Shown here in pieces: positions 47,136-56,403 of a DNA stretch of 64,000 bases. Origin of the DNA: Candidatus Blautia excrementipullorum (GTDB taxonomy: Bacteria > Bacillota > Clostridia > Lachnospirales > Lachnospiraceae); contig DWYN01000028.1 in assembly GCA_019118645.1 (NCBI GenBank), forward strand, positions 1-64,000, written 5' to 3'. The notes beneath the pieces were generated by a model, which did no database searches, had not been told where the DNA came from, and worked only from the letters and a program-made list of their open reading frames with translations. The position numbers and the translations under genes were made by a program. The first letter of the stretch is position 1; the number at the start of each line of letters is the position of its first letter.

Positions 47136-49448
47136 ATGAAATGTCTGATTCTTGCAGGGGGACATGGCGAACGGCTGTGGCCATTATCCAGAATTAATTA
47201 TCCAAAACAATTTATACCAATGCAAAACAGCCATTCTATTTTTCAGGAGACTGTGGCGAGAAATCTGCCATATTGTGACGAATTTATTATAGTGACAAGC
47301 TTTGCTTATCAATATATTGTTGAAAATCAGATGGCGGTATTTCAGGGGACTGCCTATCGGTGTATTTACGAAGAAAACCCATTAAGAACAGCAGCGGCTA
47401 TTATGGTGGCCTGCAGAGATCTGCCAATGTCAGAGCTTGTTCTGGTTACGGCAGCCAATCATCTGCTGGACTCAATAGAAGGAGTGGGCGACTATAAAGA
47501 TGCTGTTATGAGGGCGAAAACATTAGCGGCCCTTGGACGAATCGTAGCTTTTGGAATTGATAAGAAAAATGCAGCTCCCTATATGGGATTCATACACCAC
47601 AGAGGAGAAGAAGTAATAGAATTTGTCGAAAAGCCCGGAGAGAGATTTGACGAAATATGCAGAGACGAACGGTACTTACGGAACAGCGGAATGTATCTGT
47701 TTGAAAAAGGTGTATTTGAGAATGAAATAAACAGAATCGACAGTCGTTTTTACGATTTCTGCCAGAGACTGTATAAGACAGAGTACAGTGAAGCAGGATG
47801 CATAATATATGGAAAAAATATGAAAAATCCAGGGATTGCCGATTCCATAGAGAAAATCTTAATGGAAAAAAGTCCGCTGCTGACTGTGGTATTGGCAAAA
47901 TTTGGATGGAAAGATATAACCTGCCTGAATGACATATCTGTTACCGATTATCACCCGGAAGGGACCGGTATTGCAGAGAAGAGCCCTGACACAATGATTA
48001 TTAATAATAATAAAGCCCAGATGGTTTATGTGGACGGAACCTCTGATCTGCTGGTCGTCAATACGCCGGATGTAGTGTATGTAGGAAAACGCGGAAAAGC
48101 CAGTGAAGTGGAGGAAATCATTTCCTCTCATCCGGAAGTAAAAAGATATGTGGAAAAAGGTACGATAACCTGCCGGAGCTGGGGATTTTATGAAGATATC
48201 CTGGTGGAAACAGGGTATCGGGTGCGGAGAGTAACTCTTTTTTCTGGAAAAAGCATCTTTCCTCACAGACATAAAATGAGGGAAGAAAACTGGATTATTA
48301 TAGAGGGTTATGTAGCGGTTATATTGGATGGAATATCTTCGGAATATGAGGCCGGAAGCAATATACGAATCCCTGTTGAGATAGAGCACCAGATATCCAA
48401 CATAGGAGACCAGAATGCTGTTTTTATAGAAACTGCTTTGGGTGAAACGATGGTGGATGAGGATGAGATCTCTTCACACAAGCTGGTTCGGGATGTCCGG
48501 AAAGAGCCGTTTGTAAAATTGCGTCCTGTTTTTAAAGATTATTTGTGGGGAGGAACAAAGCTTCGTGACTGTTACCGAAAGAGAAGCGAACTGGATATCA
48601 TTGCCGAAAGCTGGGAGTTGTCCGCGCATCCGGCCGGCCAGAGCATTGTGGATTCGGGAAGATTCAGAGGAGTATCCTTCGGAGTCTATCTGGACAGCAT
48701 CGGCAGAGAAGGACTGGGGTGGAAACTGCAGCCCGGAGAGCCGTTTCCTCTTTTGGTAAAATTGATCGACGCAAAAGAAAAGCTTTCTATTCAGGTACAC
48801 CCCAATAATGATTATGCCCTTGAGCATGAAAGCGAGTATGGGAAATGTGAGATGTGGTATGTCCTGGACTGTGAGCCGGGGGCTTATATCTATATCGGGT
48901 TTAACAGGAATACAAATCGGGAAGAAGTAACTGACAGGGTAAAGAATCATACGCTTACGGAAATTCTGAATAAAGTGCAGACTCACCCGGGAGACGTGTT
49001 TTTTATTCCTGCCGGGACAGTTCACGCGGTAGGGGCGGGAAATCTGCTCTGTGAAGTACAGCAGAGCAGCAACTGTACTTATCGTCTGTATGATTATGAC
49101 CGAAGGGATAAATATGGAAATTTAAGAAAACTGCAGCTTTCAAAGGCACTGGATGTATTAGATTACAAAAGGTATCAGCCCCAGGAATTTGATACGGAAA
49201 AAATAACTGCCGGGGTAGTAGTGGCAAGATGCAAGTTTTTTGAGGTGATTGTATATGAAGTGCAGGATAAGATAGAACTTAATATTGACAACAGCCACTT
49301 TGCCTCAGTACTCTGCCTGGCGGGAGAAGGATGGATGGAGGCAAAGAGCGAAAAAGAAAAAATGTCTGTAGGGGACAGCTTTTTTGCACTGGCAGGCGAG
49401 AAAATCACCGTATATGGCAAAGTGAAAATTATAGTGTCCTGGATATAA
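47136..49448 (+). CDS. Fused mannose-1-P guanylyltransferase / cupin-type mannose-6-P isomerase / class I mannose-6-P isomerase
   Basis: LILAGGHGERLWPLSRINYPKQF; cupin PHRHKMREENWIIIEGYVAVILDG; ManA-like RPVFKDYLWGGTKLRD...SWELSAHPAGQS...LSIQVHPNNDYAL...PAGTVHAVG. Confidence 0.92.
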   Translation: MKCLILAGGHGERLWPLSRINYPKQFIPMQNSHSIFQETVARNLPYCDEFIIVTSFAYQYIVENQMAVFQGTAYRCIYEENPLRTAAAIMVACRDLPMSELVLVTAANHLLDSIEGVGDYKDAVMRAKTLAALGRIVAFGIDKKNAAPYMGFIHHRGEEVIEFVEKPGERFDEICRDERYLRNSGMYLFEKGVFENEINRIDSRFYDFCQRLYKTEYSEAGCIIYGKNMKNPGIADSIEKILMEKSPLLTVVLAKFGWKDITCLNDISVTDYHPEGTGIAEKSPDTMIINNNKAQMVYVDGTSDLLVVNTPDVVYVGKRGKASEVEEIISSHPEVKRYVEKGTITCRSWGFYEDILVETGYRVRRVTLFSGKSIFPHRHKMREENWIIIEGYVAVILDGISSEYEAGSNIRIPVEIEHQISNIGDQNAVFIETALGETMVDEDEISSHKLVRDVRKEPFVKLRPVFKDYLWGGTKLRDCYRKRSELDIIAESWELSAHPAGQSIVDSGRFRGVSFGVYLDSIGREGLGWKLQPGEPFPLLVKLIDAKEKLSIQVHPNNDYALEHESEYGKCEMWYVLDCEPGAYIYIGFNRNTNREEVTDRVKNHTLTEILNKVQTHPGDVFFIPAGTVHAVGAGNLLCEVQQSSNCTYRLYDYDRRDKYGNLRKLQLSKALDVLDYKRYQPQEFDTEKITAGVVVARCKFFEVIVYEVQDKIELNIDNSHFASVLCLAGEGWMEAKSEKEKMSVGDSFFALAGEKITVYGKVKIIVSWI

Positions 49449-49506
49449 AAACTGCGTTTGCTCTGGAAGAGGAGCCGGGCAGCTGCGAAGGAGAAGGGAG
49501 AGCGAC

Positions 49507-50880
49507 ATGAACATTAGTATATTTGGGCTGGGGTATGTAGGCTGCGTAGGGGCAGCGTGCCTGGCCAAAATGGGACATCATGTAATTGGAAATGATATAT
49601 CGGAAAACAAAGTAGATCTGATCAATCAGGGGAAACCGACGATTATTGAGGCGGAAATAGGAGAGCTGGTGGAAAAAGCCCATAATGACGGACTGCTGGA
49701 AGCGACAATGGATTACCATTATGCCGTGCATCAGTCAGAAATATCCTTTATAGTAGCCGGAACCCCCAGCACTAAGAACGGACATCTTAATCTGGATTAT
49801 ATTTATGAAGCCGCACGCAGGATCGGCGGCGCTCTGACAGACAAGGAAACTTTCCATATTATTGCGATCCGGAGCACTGTTCTGCCGGGAACCAACAGGA
49901 AAGTGGGAGAAATTATTGAAGAGACTTCCGGAAAGAAACGAAATGAGGATTTCACAGTTGTTTCCAATCCGGAATTTCTGCGGGAAGGAACGGCGGTGCA
50001 GGACTATATGAATCCGCCGCTGACCCTGATCGGTACAGACAGCGAATTTGCTGAACGCAGGTTCAGAGAACTGTATAAAGATATTCCGGGCGAATTTATT
50101 TCTACAGATATTGAAGTTGCGGAAATTATGAAATATGTGAATAATACATATCATGGTTTGAAAATTGCATTTGCCAATGAAGTTGGAAACATCTGCAAAG
50201 CACTGGGAATTGACAGTCATAAGGTTATGGAAATTTTCTGCAAAGATACCCAGCTGAATATATCTCCATACTATTTCAAACCGGGCTTTGCCTTCGGCGG
50301 CTCCTGCCTGCCGAAAGATTCCAAGGCACTGCGGACTTTGGCCCACGATTTGTATGTAGACGTTCCTGTAATTAATGCTATCAATCCCTCGAACGAACTT
50401 CAGAAAAAGACAGCAGTCGATATCATTGAAAGTAAGGGGAAAAAGAAAATCGGAATTTTGGGATTAAGCTTTAAAGAAGGAACCGATGATTTGCGCTGCA
50501 GCCCTATTGTAGATGTGGCTGAGACTTTGCTGGGAAAAGGATATGAGATTCATATTTATGATAAAAATGTAAGGATTTCCCAGATGACAGGAACAAATGC
50601 TGATTTTATTGCAGCGAAGCTTCCTCATCTCCATGAAACCATATCAGATGATCTGGATGCTGTCTGCGGCAGGTGCGAAGTGCTCGTTATCACAAACAGA
50701 GATAAGGATTTTGCGGACATTCCGGAAAAATATCCGCATAAAGTTATTGTTGATCTTGCCCGTCAATACAGAGAATTAGATTATGAAGGAAATTATGAGG
50801 GAATCAGCTGGGGAAATATTAATTCCAATCCGGCTCAGAACGAAGAGCTTGTGCGGTCGATGGTGAGAACAGAGTTTTAA
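49507..50880 (+). CDS. GDP-mannose 6-dehydrogenase-like nucleotide-sugar dehydrogenase
   Basis: ISIFGLGYVGCVGAACLAKMGHHVIGNDI...NISPYYFKPGFAFGGSCLPKDSKALRTLA, closest by eye to AlgD. Confidence 0.88.
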   Translation: MNISIFGLGYVGCVGAACLAKMGHHVIGNDISENKVDLINQGKPTIIEAEIGELVEKAHNDGLLEATMDYHYAVHQSEISFIVAGTPSTKNGHLNLDYIYEAARRIGGALTDKETFHIIAIRSTVLPGTNRKVGEIIEETSGKKRNEDFTVVSNPEFLREGTAVQDYMNPPLTLIGTDSEFAERRFRELYKDIPGEFISTDIEVAEIMKYVNNTYHGLKIAFANEVGNICKALGIDSHKVMEIFCKDTQLNISPYYFKPGFAFGGSCLPKDSKALRTLAHDLYVDVPVINAINPSNELQKKTAVDIIESKGKKKIGILGLSFKEGTDDLRCSPIVDVAETLLGKGYEIHIYDKNVRISQMTGTNADFIAAKLPHLHETISDDLDAVCGRCEVLVITNRDKDFADIPEKYPHKVIVDLARQYRELDYEGNYEGISWGNINSNPAQNEELVRSMVRTEF

Positions 50881-50900
50881 TGCGGGAGTTGTGAAAACTT

Positions 50901-51341
50901 ATGGGAATTATGAAATGGTACAGAGCGGAACGCTGGTTCTATGTGCATCACATGACACCGGCTGCTTTTTTAATAAAGTGCAGCATAAGAATTCTATGGG
51001 GAGGTGTAATCCCATATCAGACTCAGATAGGGGAAGGAACAGTTATTACATATCATGGTCTTGGGGTGGTTCTGAATAAATCTGCGGTTATTGGAAAGAA
51101 CTGCAGAATACGTCAGCATGTTACGCTTGCCTCTAATGCAGAGGGCGCGCCTGTGCTGGGAGACGGCGTAGAAGTAGGCGCTGGCGCAGTAATTGTGGGC
51201 AAGGTTCACATTGGGAACAATGTGAAAATAGGCGCGCTTGCGTTCGTAAACAGAGATTTGCCGGATAATTGTACTGCAGTAGGGGTGCCGGCAAAACCGG
51301 TGAAATTTCATTCTTCTGAAAACGAGTCCGGTCAGATTTAA
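50901..51341 (+). CDS. Hexapeptide-repeat (serine O-acetyltransferase-like) acyltransferase
   Basis: TQIGEGTVITYHGLGVVLNKSAVIGKNCRIRQHVTLAS...GDGVEVGAGAVIVGKVHIGNNVKIGALAFVNRDLPDNCTAVGVPAK. Confidence 0.92.
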   Translation: MGIMKWYRAERWFYVHHMTPAAFLIKCSIRILWGGVIPYQTQIGEGTVITYHGLGVVLNKSAVIGKNCRIRQHVTLASNAEGAPVLGDGVEVGAGAVIVGKVHIGNNVKIGALAFVNRDLPDNCTAVGVPAKPVKFHSSENESGQI

Positions 51342-51355
51342 AGAGAGGGAAAAAG

Positions 51356-53251
51356 ATGTCCAATACAAGGTGGCTTATCCGAAGGCTGAAAGCCATGAGC
51401 ATACCGGAGGTGGCGTGGAGACTTCATCAGAAGCTGATTCAAAAAAAAGAAACCGCTTATTTTAAACCTCATAAAACCCCGGTAACAGAGAGGGTATTCA
51501 GCCATGAACTGGAAGAGCTGAGGCTAAATGCCGCTAAAATGCATTTAAACCTAAAAAACAAGGGGGTTTCGACGAAGACTGCTATTCCCCTTCTGGGCGG
51601 ATATGAATACGACAGCTATAAACAAAAGTGGAGCGCCGGATTCCAGACAGAACATGTGTGGCCGGATATCTTTTCCTATGATCTGGAATATAAACAGAGA
51701 GATGATATCGGCGATGCCAGAACAAACTGGGAATTAAACAGACATTTTCAATTTGCCATCCTTGCCAAAGATTACAGAGCCTCAGGAAATAAAATGTTTT
51801 TGGAGGAATTGGAAACTCTGTTTTCTGACTGGAACGAGAAAAATCCGTTCCTGTGGGGGATTTCGTGGACAAGCGCAATGGAAATCGCCATCCGGTGCAG
51901 CAACTGGTGCTATGCATATTGCTTCCTGGACGGAATGGAAGCCGCTGCAGAACTTCAGGATAAACTGAGGATTGGCATTATAAATATGGCGGATTATATT
52001 GCGAAACATTATTCAAGATATTCTTCCGCAAATAATCATCTGATTGTGGAGGCATATGCAGTTGGACAGACAGGCATACTCTGCAATTATGATGAATGGA
52101 TAAAAAAAGCGTCAGAGATACTTACGAAAGAGCTTCCCATTCAAAACTATGGGGATGGCGTCAACAGAGAATTATCCTTGCATTATCAGGCGTTTTATAT
52201 GGAAGCGATGGGGCTGTTCATGCGTCTCATGAAAAAAAACAATATGGAATGCCCTGATTTATGGCATACCATGCTTCAAAAAATGTGCTGTTATGTTGCG
52301 GACTGTATTGGAAACTATGGCGAAGTGATAGAATTTGGTGATAATGATGAAGGAAAAATTCTGGATCTTCAGGGCGGAGTGGATTATTACCCCTATGTAT
52401 TAGGGGTGTTCAGCTATCTTCTGCCCATGCGCTATACATCCGAAAAAAATATGCAGTGCGAAAATCTGAGATGGCTGTTCGGAAGCGGTGAAGCGGACGC
52501 GGCCTGCAAAAAAGCAGCCTATCATCCGCCGGAAAGCGCCTGCTACCGGGAAGGCGGAAATACAATTCTGAGAAGCGAAAACGGAAAGATACTGATCGGT
52601 ATTGATCATGCAGCTTTGGGATTCGGGAGTATTGCCGCGCATGGACACGCAGATGCGCTGAGTTTTCAGATGTATGCGGAGGGGCAGCCGATCTTTGTTG
52701 ATCCGGGCACTTTCATTTATCATTGTGATTTGAGGAGCAGAAATGAATTCAGAAGGACGGAAAATCATAATACGGTATGTGTCGGAGGACGTGATCAGTC
52801 AGAAATGCTGGGGCCATTTCTCTGGGGAAGGAAGGCGGAATGTAAACTGCTGGAATTTAGTGAAAATAATAGGGGAATTTCGCTGAAAGCCTGTCATAAT
52901 GGATATGGGCCAGTCATTCACACCCGTAAAATCTTATTTGATAAAAAAAATAAATTGGAAATTTCTGATACGATTTCTGAACAGGGGAAGGGCACGTTTA
53001 TTTTGGTTCTGGCGCCTGGTTCAGTGATCAGAGAAAATGGGCAGAACTTTTTCTCTGTGCAGTGCGGCTTAAAAACTTTTTCTATAAAGTTTCAGGGATC
53101 GGAGACTCCTGTCAGTATAGAAAAAATGTATTATTCCGGAAAATATGGGGAGCGGGAAAAAACACAAAAAATGAAAGTGAAATTTATGGAAAAACTTATC
53201 ACGACTATTATTTATGAGGGAAAAGTAATAAAGGACGGAGAGATGCTATGA
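51356..53251 (+). CDS. Heparinase II/III / alginate-lyase family protein
   Basis: NRHFQFAILAKDYRASG...SSANNHLIVEAYAVGQTGI...GHADALSFQMYAEGQPIFVDPGTFIY...RRTENHNTVCVGGRDQSEMLGPFLWG. Confidence 0.92.
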   Translation: MSNTRWLIRRLKAMSIPEVAWRLHQKLIQKKETAYFKPHKTPVTERVFSHELEELRLNAAKMHLNLKNKGVSTKTAIPLLGGYEYDSYKQKWSAGFQTEHVWPDIFSYDLEYKQRDDIGDARTNWELNRHFQFAILAKDYRASGNKMFLEELETLFSDWNEKNPFLWGISWTSAMEIAIRCSNWCYAYCFLDGMEAAAELQDKLRIGIINMADYIAKHYSRYSSANNHLIVEAYAVGQTGILCNYDEWIKKASEILTKELPIQNYGDGVNRELSLHYQAFYMEAMGLFMRLMKKNNMECPDLWHTMLQKMCCYVADCIGNYGEVIEFGDNDEGKILDLQGGVDYYPYVLGVFSYLLPMRYTSEKNMQCENLRWLFGSGEADAACKKAAYHPPESACYREGGNTILRSENGKILIGIDHAALGFGSIAAHGHADALSFQMYAEGQPIFVDPGTFIYHCDLRSRNEFRRTENHNTVCVGGRDQSEMLGPFLWGRKAECKLLEFSENNRGISLKACHNGYGPVIHTRKILFDKKNKLEISDTISEQGKGTFILVLAPGSVIRENGQNFFSVQCGLKTFSIKFQGSETPVSIEKMYYSGKYGEREKTQKMKVKFMEKLITTIIYEGKVIKDGEML

Positions 53252-54306
53252 AAACAATTCTGCTTATATCCAATGAAGTCTTTCATTACCGGCAAAAAGT
53301 ATACAATTACTTTTACCATAGATTCCGCCAGGATGGCTATGACTTCCGGGTTTTGAGCAATAAGTTTCAGGATGTGGGCTATAAATGTGAGTTTTCACGG
53401 TATGAGTACCCGATAAAATGCAGGATTTATATAAAAATGATCAGAGAGATAAGGCCGGATTATGTAATTGTTTTTCTGCATTTGAAGGACAGAATCATGC
53501 TGCCTGTTATCCGGTACTGCCGTCTGCACCATATACCTGTGATATTCTGGAATATAGGAATTAATGCCCAGACGCCAAATGCTGTGCTGAAGAACGCGCT
53601 GTTTCATCATATTCACAATCTGTGTGATGCGCTGATTACCTATACACCTGAGACAAGGAAATACTTCTCAAAAAAGAATCAGAAGAAGCTGTTTGTCGCA
53701 TATAATACTCTGAATTTGACAGATGTGAATAAGCAGGATTTTCCGTCTAAGGAAGAAATAAAAAGAAAGTATGGAATAAAAGAAGACAAAGTAATCCTTT
53801 ATATATCAAGGATGATGCCTTATAAAAAAGCGGATTTATTGATGAAATGTTTCGCAGATGCAGATAATGTGGCCGTTGTTATGGTAGGTCCGGGCTTTTC
53901 AGAAAAACAGAAAGCGATTGTGGCGGCTCATAAAAATTTATATTATCTGGGGGAAAAGTACGGCAGAGAAGCAGGCGAAATTTATAAAATAGGAGATATA
54001 TTCAGTACTCCCGGACATATAGGACTTGCAGTAACTGAAGCAATGTTCTGGGGACTTCCTATTGTACTATTAAAAGGAAGACATGCGCCGGAAGCGTATT
54101 ATATAAAAAATGGGATTACAGGATATTTTGCCGAAGACGAAGAAGAGTTCAAAACATATGTTCTTGATCTGCTGAATGAGGATGAAAGACGACAGCAAAT
54201 GTCCGCAGCGTCCTTAGAAGTCTATGATAAAGAAATAGATATAGAACGTATGTATCAGGGATTTAAAGATGCAGTTCACTATTGCCAAAAAAAGAAGAGC
54301 TCATAA
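53248..54306 (+). CDS. Glycosyltransferase family 4
   Basis: KVILYISRMMPYKKADLLMKCFADADNVAVVMVGPGF...TPGHIGLAVTEAMFWGLPIVL. Confidence 0.9.
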   Translation: MKTILLISNEVFHYRQKVYNYFYHRFRQDGYDFRVLSNKFQDVGYKCEFSRYEYPIKCRIYIKMIREIRPDYVIVFLHLKDRIMLPVIRYCRLHHIPVIFWNIGINAQTPNAVLKNALFHHIHNLCDALITYTPETRKYFSKKNQKKLFVAYNTLNLTDVNKQDFPSKEEIKRKYGIKEDKVILYISRMMPYKKADLLMKCFADADNVAVVMVGPGFSEKQKAIVAAHKNLYYLGEKYGREAGEIYKIGDIFSTPGHIGLAVTEAMFWGLPIVLLKGRHAPEAYYIKNGITGYFAEDEEEFKTYVLDLLNEDERRQQMSAASLEVYDKEIDIERMYQGFKDAVHYCQKKKSS

Positions 54307-54368
54307 AGAAGAAACGGATCTCAGCATGAATGACTGCAGGAATAGATTATTAGGAGCACAGGAGAAGA

Positions 54369-55142
54369 ATGTTATATTTTGTCATTCCATTAATGAGTAA
54401 AAAAGCTGCAAATGATTGGAATATGGTCTCTGAGTTGTTTAACAGAACATTGTGGAGCTGCTATAATCAGACGGACCCCGATTTCCGGATTATTGTAGCC
54501 TGCCATGATATTCCCAAATTAACAAAAAAGTATGATGGCCGTGTTGAATTTATTCAGGTTACTGAGGCAGAAGCGCCGATACCGAATACGCAGGAAGAAA
54601 AAATGGTAGATAAAGGGTATAAAACGCATATTCTGGCAATGCGCCTGCGCGAACTGGGAGGGGGATATGCAATGATGGTAGACGCTGATGATCTGGTCAG
54701 CTGTCATCTTGCCGAGTTTATCAATAGAAACCCAAATCAAAACGGATTTTATGTAAAAACAGGATATGTTTACTTTGTCGGTGATAATTATATGAAAGTA
54801 ATGCCGAAATTTTCCAGCGGTTCCGCCTGCATTGTAAATTATTCTGTGGAAGATTTGCCTTCTGATTATACTGGGGCCAGGACATCCAATAATGATAAAA
54901 ATATATGGATCATCAGAAAGCGGCATGGAGGCATAGTTCCTTTTTGTGCAAAAATGGGCAGGCCGCTGAAACCACTTCCATTTAAAGGAGCCGTATATGT
55001 GCTTGGCAGCGGAGATAATCATTCGCTGTATGGGAAAACTACGAAATACCAGACAAGGCGGAGAGAAATTATGGAAATGTTTAAAAGGAAACGTATTATA
55101 AAGGGAAAACTAAAAAAAGAATTTTCCATTGACTGGCTGTAA
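54369..55142 (+). CDS. Glycosyltransferase (GT2-like/putative rhamnosyltransferase)
   Basis: VSELFNRTLWSCYNQTDPDFRIIVACHDIP...YAMMVDADDLVS. Confidence 0.8.
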   Translation: MLYFVIPLMSKKAANDWNMVSELFNRTLWSCYNQTDPDFRIIVACHDIPKLTKKYDGRVEFIQVTEAEAPIPNTQEEKMVDKGYKTHILAMRLRELGGGYAMMVDADDLVSCHLAEFINRNPNQNGFYVKTGYVYFVGDNYMKVMPKFSSGSACIVNYSVEDLPSDYTGARTSNNDKNIWIIRKRHGGIVPFCAKMGRPLKPLPFKGAVYVLGSGDNHSLYGKTTKYQTRRREIMEMFKRKRIIKGKLKKEFSIDWL

Positions 55143-55237
55143 AAAGAATTTGTTTTGAAAGCTGTATGATCTGCCAGAACCGGGAAGAAAGGAGAAAATC
55201 CGATTATTTTCTGTATGATTGGAATATAAGAGCCAGA

Positions 55238-56374
55238 ATGAAAGTATTGCTGAGAGACACATTTTTGCCGGGAAATACCTATTCGTTAGAGCTGTGTAAA
55301 TGTTTAAAATCTTATGCAGATGTGGTTTTGCTGTGTAAAGAGGATGCCGGAAATATAGACGGCGGGATTAGATTTAAAAAAATAATTTATACGAAATCCT
55401 CTAATAAGTTTTTCTCACTTGTGAAATATATAAAAAGTATTTGCCGAGAAATCCATGAACTTCGAAAGGGAGAATATGACGTTTATCATATACAATCCTA
55501 TAAAAATTTATTAGTTGAGATTTTTATGTTTTATACGGCGAAAAAATACTGTAAAGCCGTAGTAACAACAGTCCACAATGTTCTTCCCCATGAGGTATCA
55601 AAATTAGACAGAAATCTGCATAAGCAATGGTATAAAATTTCAGATGCGCTGATCGTCCATAATGAAGCAACAAGAGAATGCCTTGTAAAGCTGTTTCCTT
55701 TCACGGAATCAAAAATTGCTGTTGTTCCTCACGGTGCCTATTCGAATCTGTATAATAATAATCAGACGGAATATACAGAGAGAGAGCCGAAAATTCATTT
55801 CCTTCTGTTTGGACAAATGCGCCCTTATAAAGGAATAGACATTTTAATACAGGCGATTCCTTATCTGAAGGAGGAAATCAGAAAAAAAATCCGTATAACA
55901 ATTGCGGGCAACCAGCTTCCGGGACAGGATCGAACAGATTATGCAGAAATGATCAGAAAGTATCATTCCGAGGACTGCATTGACTTTCAGAAGAGAAGAG
56001 TCCCTGATGAAGAATTGCCGGAACTTTTCGAAAAAGCAGATTTTTGCCTATTTCCATATAAAGAAATATATGGAAGCGGAGCTCTTTTAATGGCCTATAC
56101 TTATGATAAGCCGGTAATTGCAAGTAATGTCCCGGCATTTATAGAAGAAACAGATAATGGCAGGACAGGCATATTGTTCAGCAGCGGGAACCCGAAAGAA
56201 TTGGCAGAAGCCATAGAAAGAGCAGTTTCTATGAATAAAGAGGAGATTGCTTCATATAAGGCGGCTATCACGGAACTTGTTCAAAAAAAATATAATTGGT
56301 CGGTTTCCGCCCAAAAAACATTTGAAATATATGATAAGATCTTAAAAAAACATAACAGTTCATCCAAAGAATAA
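55238..56374 (+). CDS. Glycosyltransferase family 4
   Basis: HFLLFGQMRPYKGIDILIQAIPYL...FCLFPYKEIYGSGALLMAYTYDKPVIASNVPAFIEE; internal ATG used as start. Confidence 0.9.
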   Translation: MKVLLRDTFLPGNTYSLELCKCLKSYADVVLLCKEDAGNIDGGIRFKKIIYTKSSNKFFSLVKYIKSICREIHELRKGEYDVYHIQSYKNLLVEIFMFYTAKKYCKAVVTTVHNVLPHEVSKLDRNLHKQWYKISDALIVHNEATRECLVKLFPFTESKIAVVPHGAYSNLYNNNQTEYTEREPKIHFLLFGQMRPYKGIDILIQAIPYLKEEIRKKIRITIAGNQLPGQDRTDYAEMIRKYHSEDCIDFQKRRVPDEELPELFEKADFCLFPYKEIYGSGALLMAYTYDKPVIASNVPAFIEETDNGRTGILFSSGNPKELAEAIERAVSMNKEEIASYKAAITELVQKKYNWSVSAQKTFEIYDKILKKHNSSSKE

Positions 56375-56403
56375 GACAGAGAAAATTATCTGAAGGCGAA
56401 AAA

